A stretch of DNA of 7,277 bases, from NCBI GenBank assembly GCA_003246505.1, contig QKAI01000546.1, positions 1-7,277 of the forward strand. The letters run 5' to 3'. The number at the start of each line of letters is the position of its first letter. Position 1 is the first letter of the stretch. Below the pieces are notes generated by a model, which searched no databases, was not told the origin of the DNA, and was given only the letters and a program-made list of their open reading frames with translations. Shown here piece by piece: positions 6,518 through 7,277 of the stretch. Both the position numbers and the translations under genes were made by a program. The stretch is from Spirochaetaceae bacterium (lineage in GTDB: Bacteria > Spirochaetota > Spirochaetia > DSM-2461).

Positions 6518-7277
6518 TTGAAGAAGCCCCTTCTGCGGCTCCTGATGGAGCGGTACCCCCATAGGAGCGAAAAAGAGCTCTACGCCCATATTCTCTGCGG
6601 CGACGTCTATTGCGGGGGGGAGAAGATCCGGGACAATAACCGGAAGGTGGACGTGCGGGCGGAGCTGGAGATCCGGACGAAAAAGTATGTCTCCCGGGGA
6701 GGCTATAAGCTGGAAGGGGCCCTGGAGGAGTGGGGGATAGAGTGCGGGAAGAAGATTTTTCTTGATGCGGGAGCCTCTACGGGTGGATTCACCGACTGCC
6801 TCCTTCAGAACGGGGCGAGCCTTGTCTACGCGGTGGACGTGGGCTTTAATCAGCTCGATTACTCCCTGCGCACGGACCGTCGGGTCGTGGTGCGGGAGAG
6901 ATGCAATATCATGGAGCTGGAGGAGCTTGACCCGGCCCCCCACATGGGCGTGGCGGATCTCTCCTTCCGTTCCATCGCCGGGGCCGCCTCAAAAATCATA
7001 GCCCTGACCACCATGGAGCGGCTGATCGCCCTGATCAAGCCCCAGTTCGAGATAACCGGTTCGGAGGATTTTAACGGGGTGATCGACGATCCGCAGGTCA
7101 TCCGGAAGGTCCTGTCCGATGTGGCGGCAACCCTGGATGGGGAAAACCTGCGCATTCACAGGCTGATGCCTTCGAAGATACGGGGCAAGAAGGGGGGGAA
7201 CCAGGAGTTCCTGGCCCTGATACGTCCTAAAGGACCGGTTCCCGGATCGGAAATCCTCCCCGTGGGGGAGTTGATAG
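6518..7277 (+). CDS. tlyA: TlyA-type 16S/23S rRNA 2'-O-methyltransferase (hemolysin A family), 3' end truncated by window
   Basis: TlyA proteins methylate ribose 2'-OH groups of rRNA and have been called hemolysins, although their methylase role is better supported. The frame is open from TTG at 6518 to the last base, giving 253 residues with no stop, so the end lies beyond the window, probably shortly. Residues about 3-55 form an S4 RNA-binding domain (LLMERYPHRSEKELYAHIL, CGDVYCGGEKI). Next come SRGGYKLEGAL with K64 and the FtsJ-like methylase core with the S-adenosylmethionine loop DAGASTGGFTD (83-93) and AVDVGFNQLDYSLR. Then follow ADLSFRSI with D147, LIKPQFE with K174 and GGNQEFL with E230. 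The Lys-Asp-Lys-Glu tetrad of these methylases is therefore all present. The start lies four bases after the ymdB stop, so it is the third gene of the rny operon. The gene has no ATG at its proper N-terminus, and it carries two G7 runs (6614-6620 and 7192-7198). The apparent TAG at the window's last three bases is out of frame. Confidence 0.93.
   Translation, partial: MKKPLLRLLMERYPHRSEKELYAHILCGDVYCGGEKIRDNNRKVDVRAELEIRTKKYVSRGGYKLEGALEEWGIECGKKIFLDAGASTGGFTDCLLQNGASLVYAVDVGFNQLDYSLRTDRRVVVRERCNIMELEELDPAPHMGVADLSFRSIAGAASKIIALTTMERLIALIKPQFEITGSEDFNGVIDDPQVIRKVLSDVAATLDGENLRIHRLMPSKIRGKKGGNQEFLALIRPKGPVPGSEILPVGELI

Noticed and set aside
7275..7277. TAG at the very end taken as the tlyA stop
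   Set aside because: The tlyA frame reads GAG TTG ATA G at this point, so this TAG is out of frame and the gene continues beyond the window.

Overview
The window reads left to right as one continuous stretch of + strand bacterial chromosome. It holds six protein genes and no RNA genes, insertion sequences or CRISPR arrays. The left edge is the end of the ribosomal-protein/RNA-polymerase operon: rpoA (5' end cut off) and rplQ, followed by a clear intrinsic terminator. The gene order rpoA-rplQ, then an unnamed membrane protein, then rny-ymdB-tlyA, together with an L17 that carries a long Ala/Lys/Glu tail and an RNase Y of typical sequence, suggests a free-living or host-associated spirochaete (Spirochaeta/Treponema-like). 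This is inferred from gene order and protein character; no database search was run.

Layout. 1-924: RNA polymerase alpha subunit, partial. 926-1429: ribosomal protein L17. 1483-1515: terminator, only 17 nt before the next start codon. 1533-4097: an 854-residue protein I cannot name. It has two transmembrane segments flanking a roughly 260-residue extracytoplasmic domain of Cache-like character. These are followed by a charged helical cytoplasmic region, a perfect-to-near-perfect 18-bp tandem repeat (11 units of ELDEVE/DLDEVE), more acidic sequence, and a C-terminal globular domain of about 145 residues. 4098-4184: intergenic, with a strong sigma70-type promoter and a small inverted repeat centred in its spacer. 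4185-5717: rny (RNase Y). 5731-6513: ymdB-family metallophosphoesterase. 6518-7277: tlyA-like rRNA 2'-O-methyltransferase, started by TTG and cut off by the right edge.

How the parts work together. The right half looks like a compact RNA-metabolism operon (mRNA decay endonuclease, cyclic-nucleotide/phosphodiester hydrolase, rRNA methylase) driven by its own promoter. The left half is transcription and translation machinery. Between them lies the membrane protein, which has no visible promoter of its own and sits directly behind the terminator, so it may depend on read-through. It is the least ordinary object here: a putative sensor with an expandable acidic repeat and a C8 tract at which any slip would immediately truncate the protein before the repeat and the C-terminal domain.
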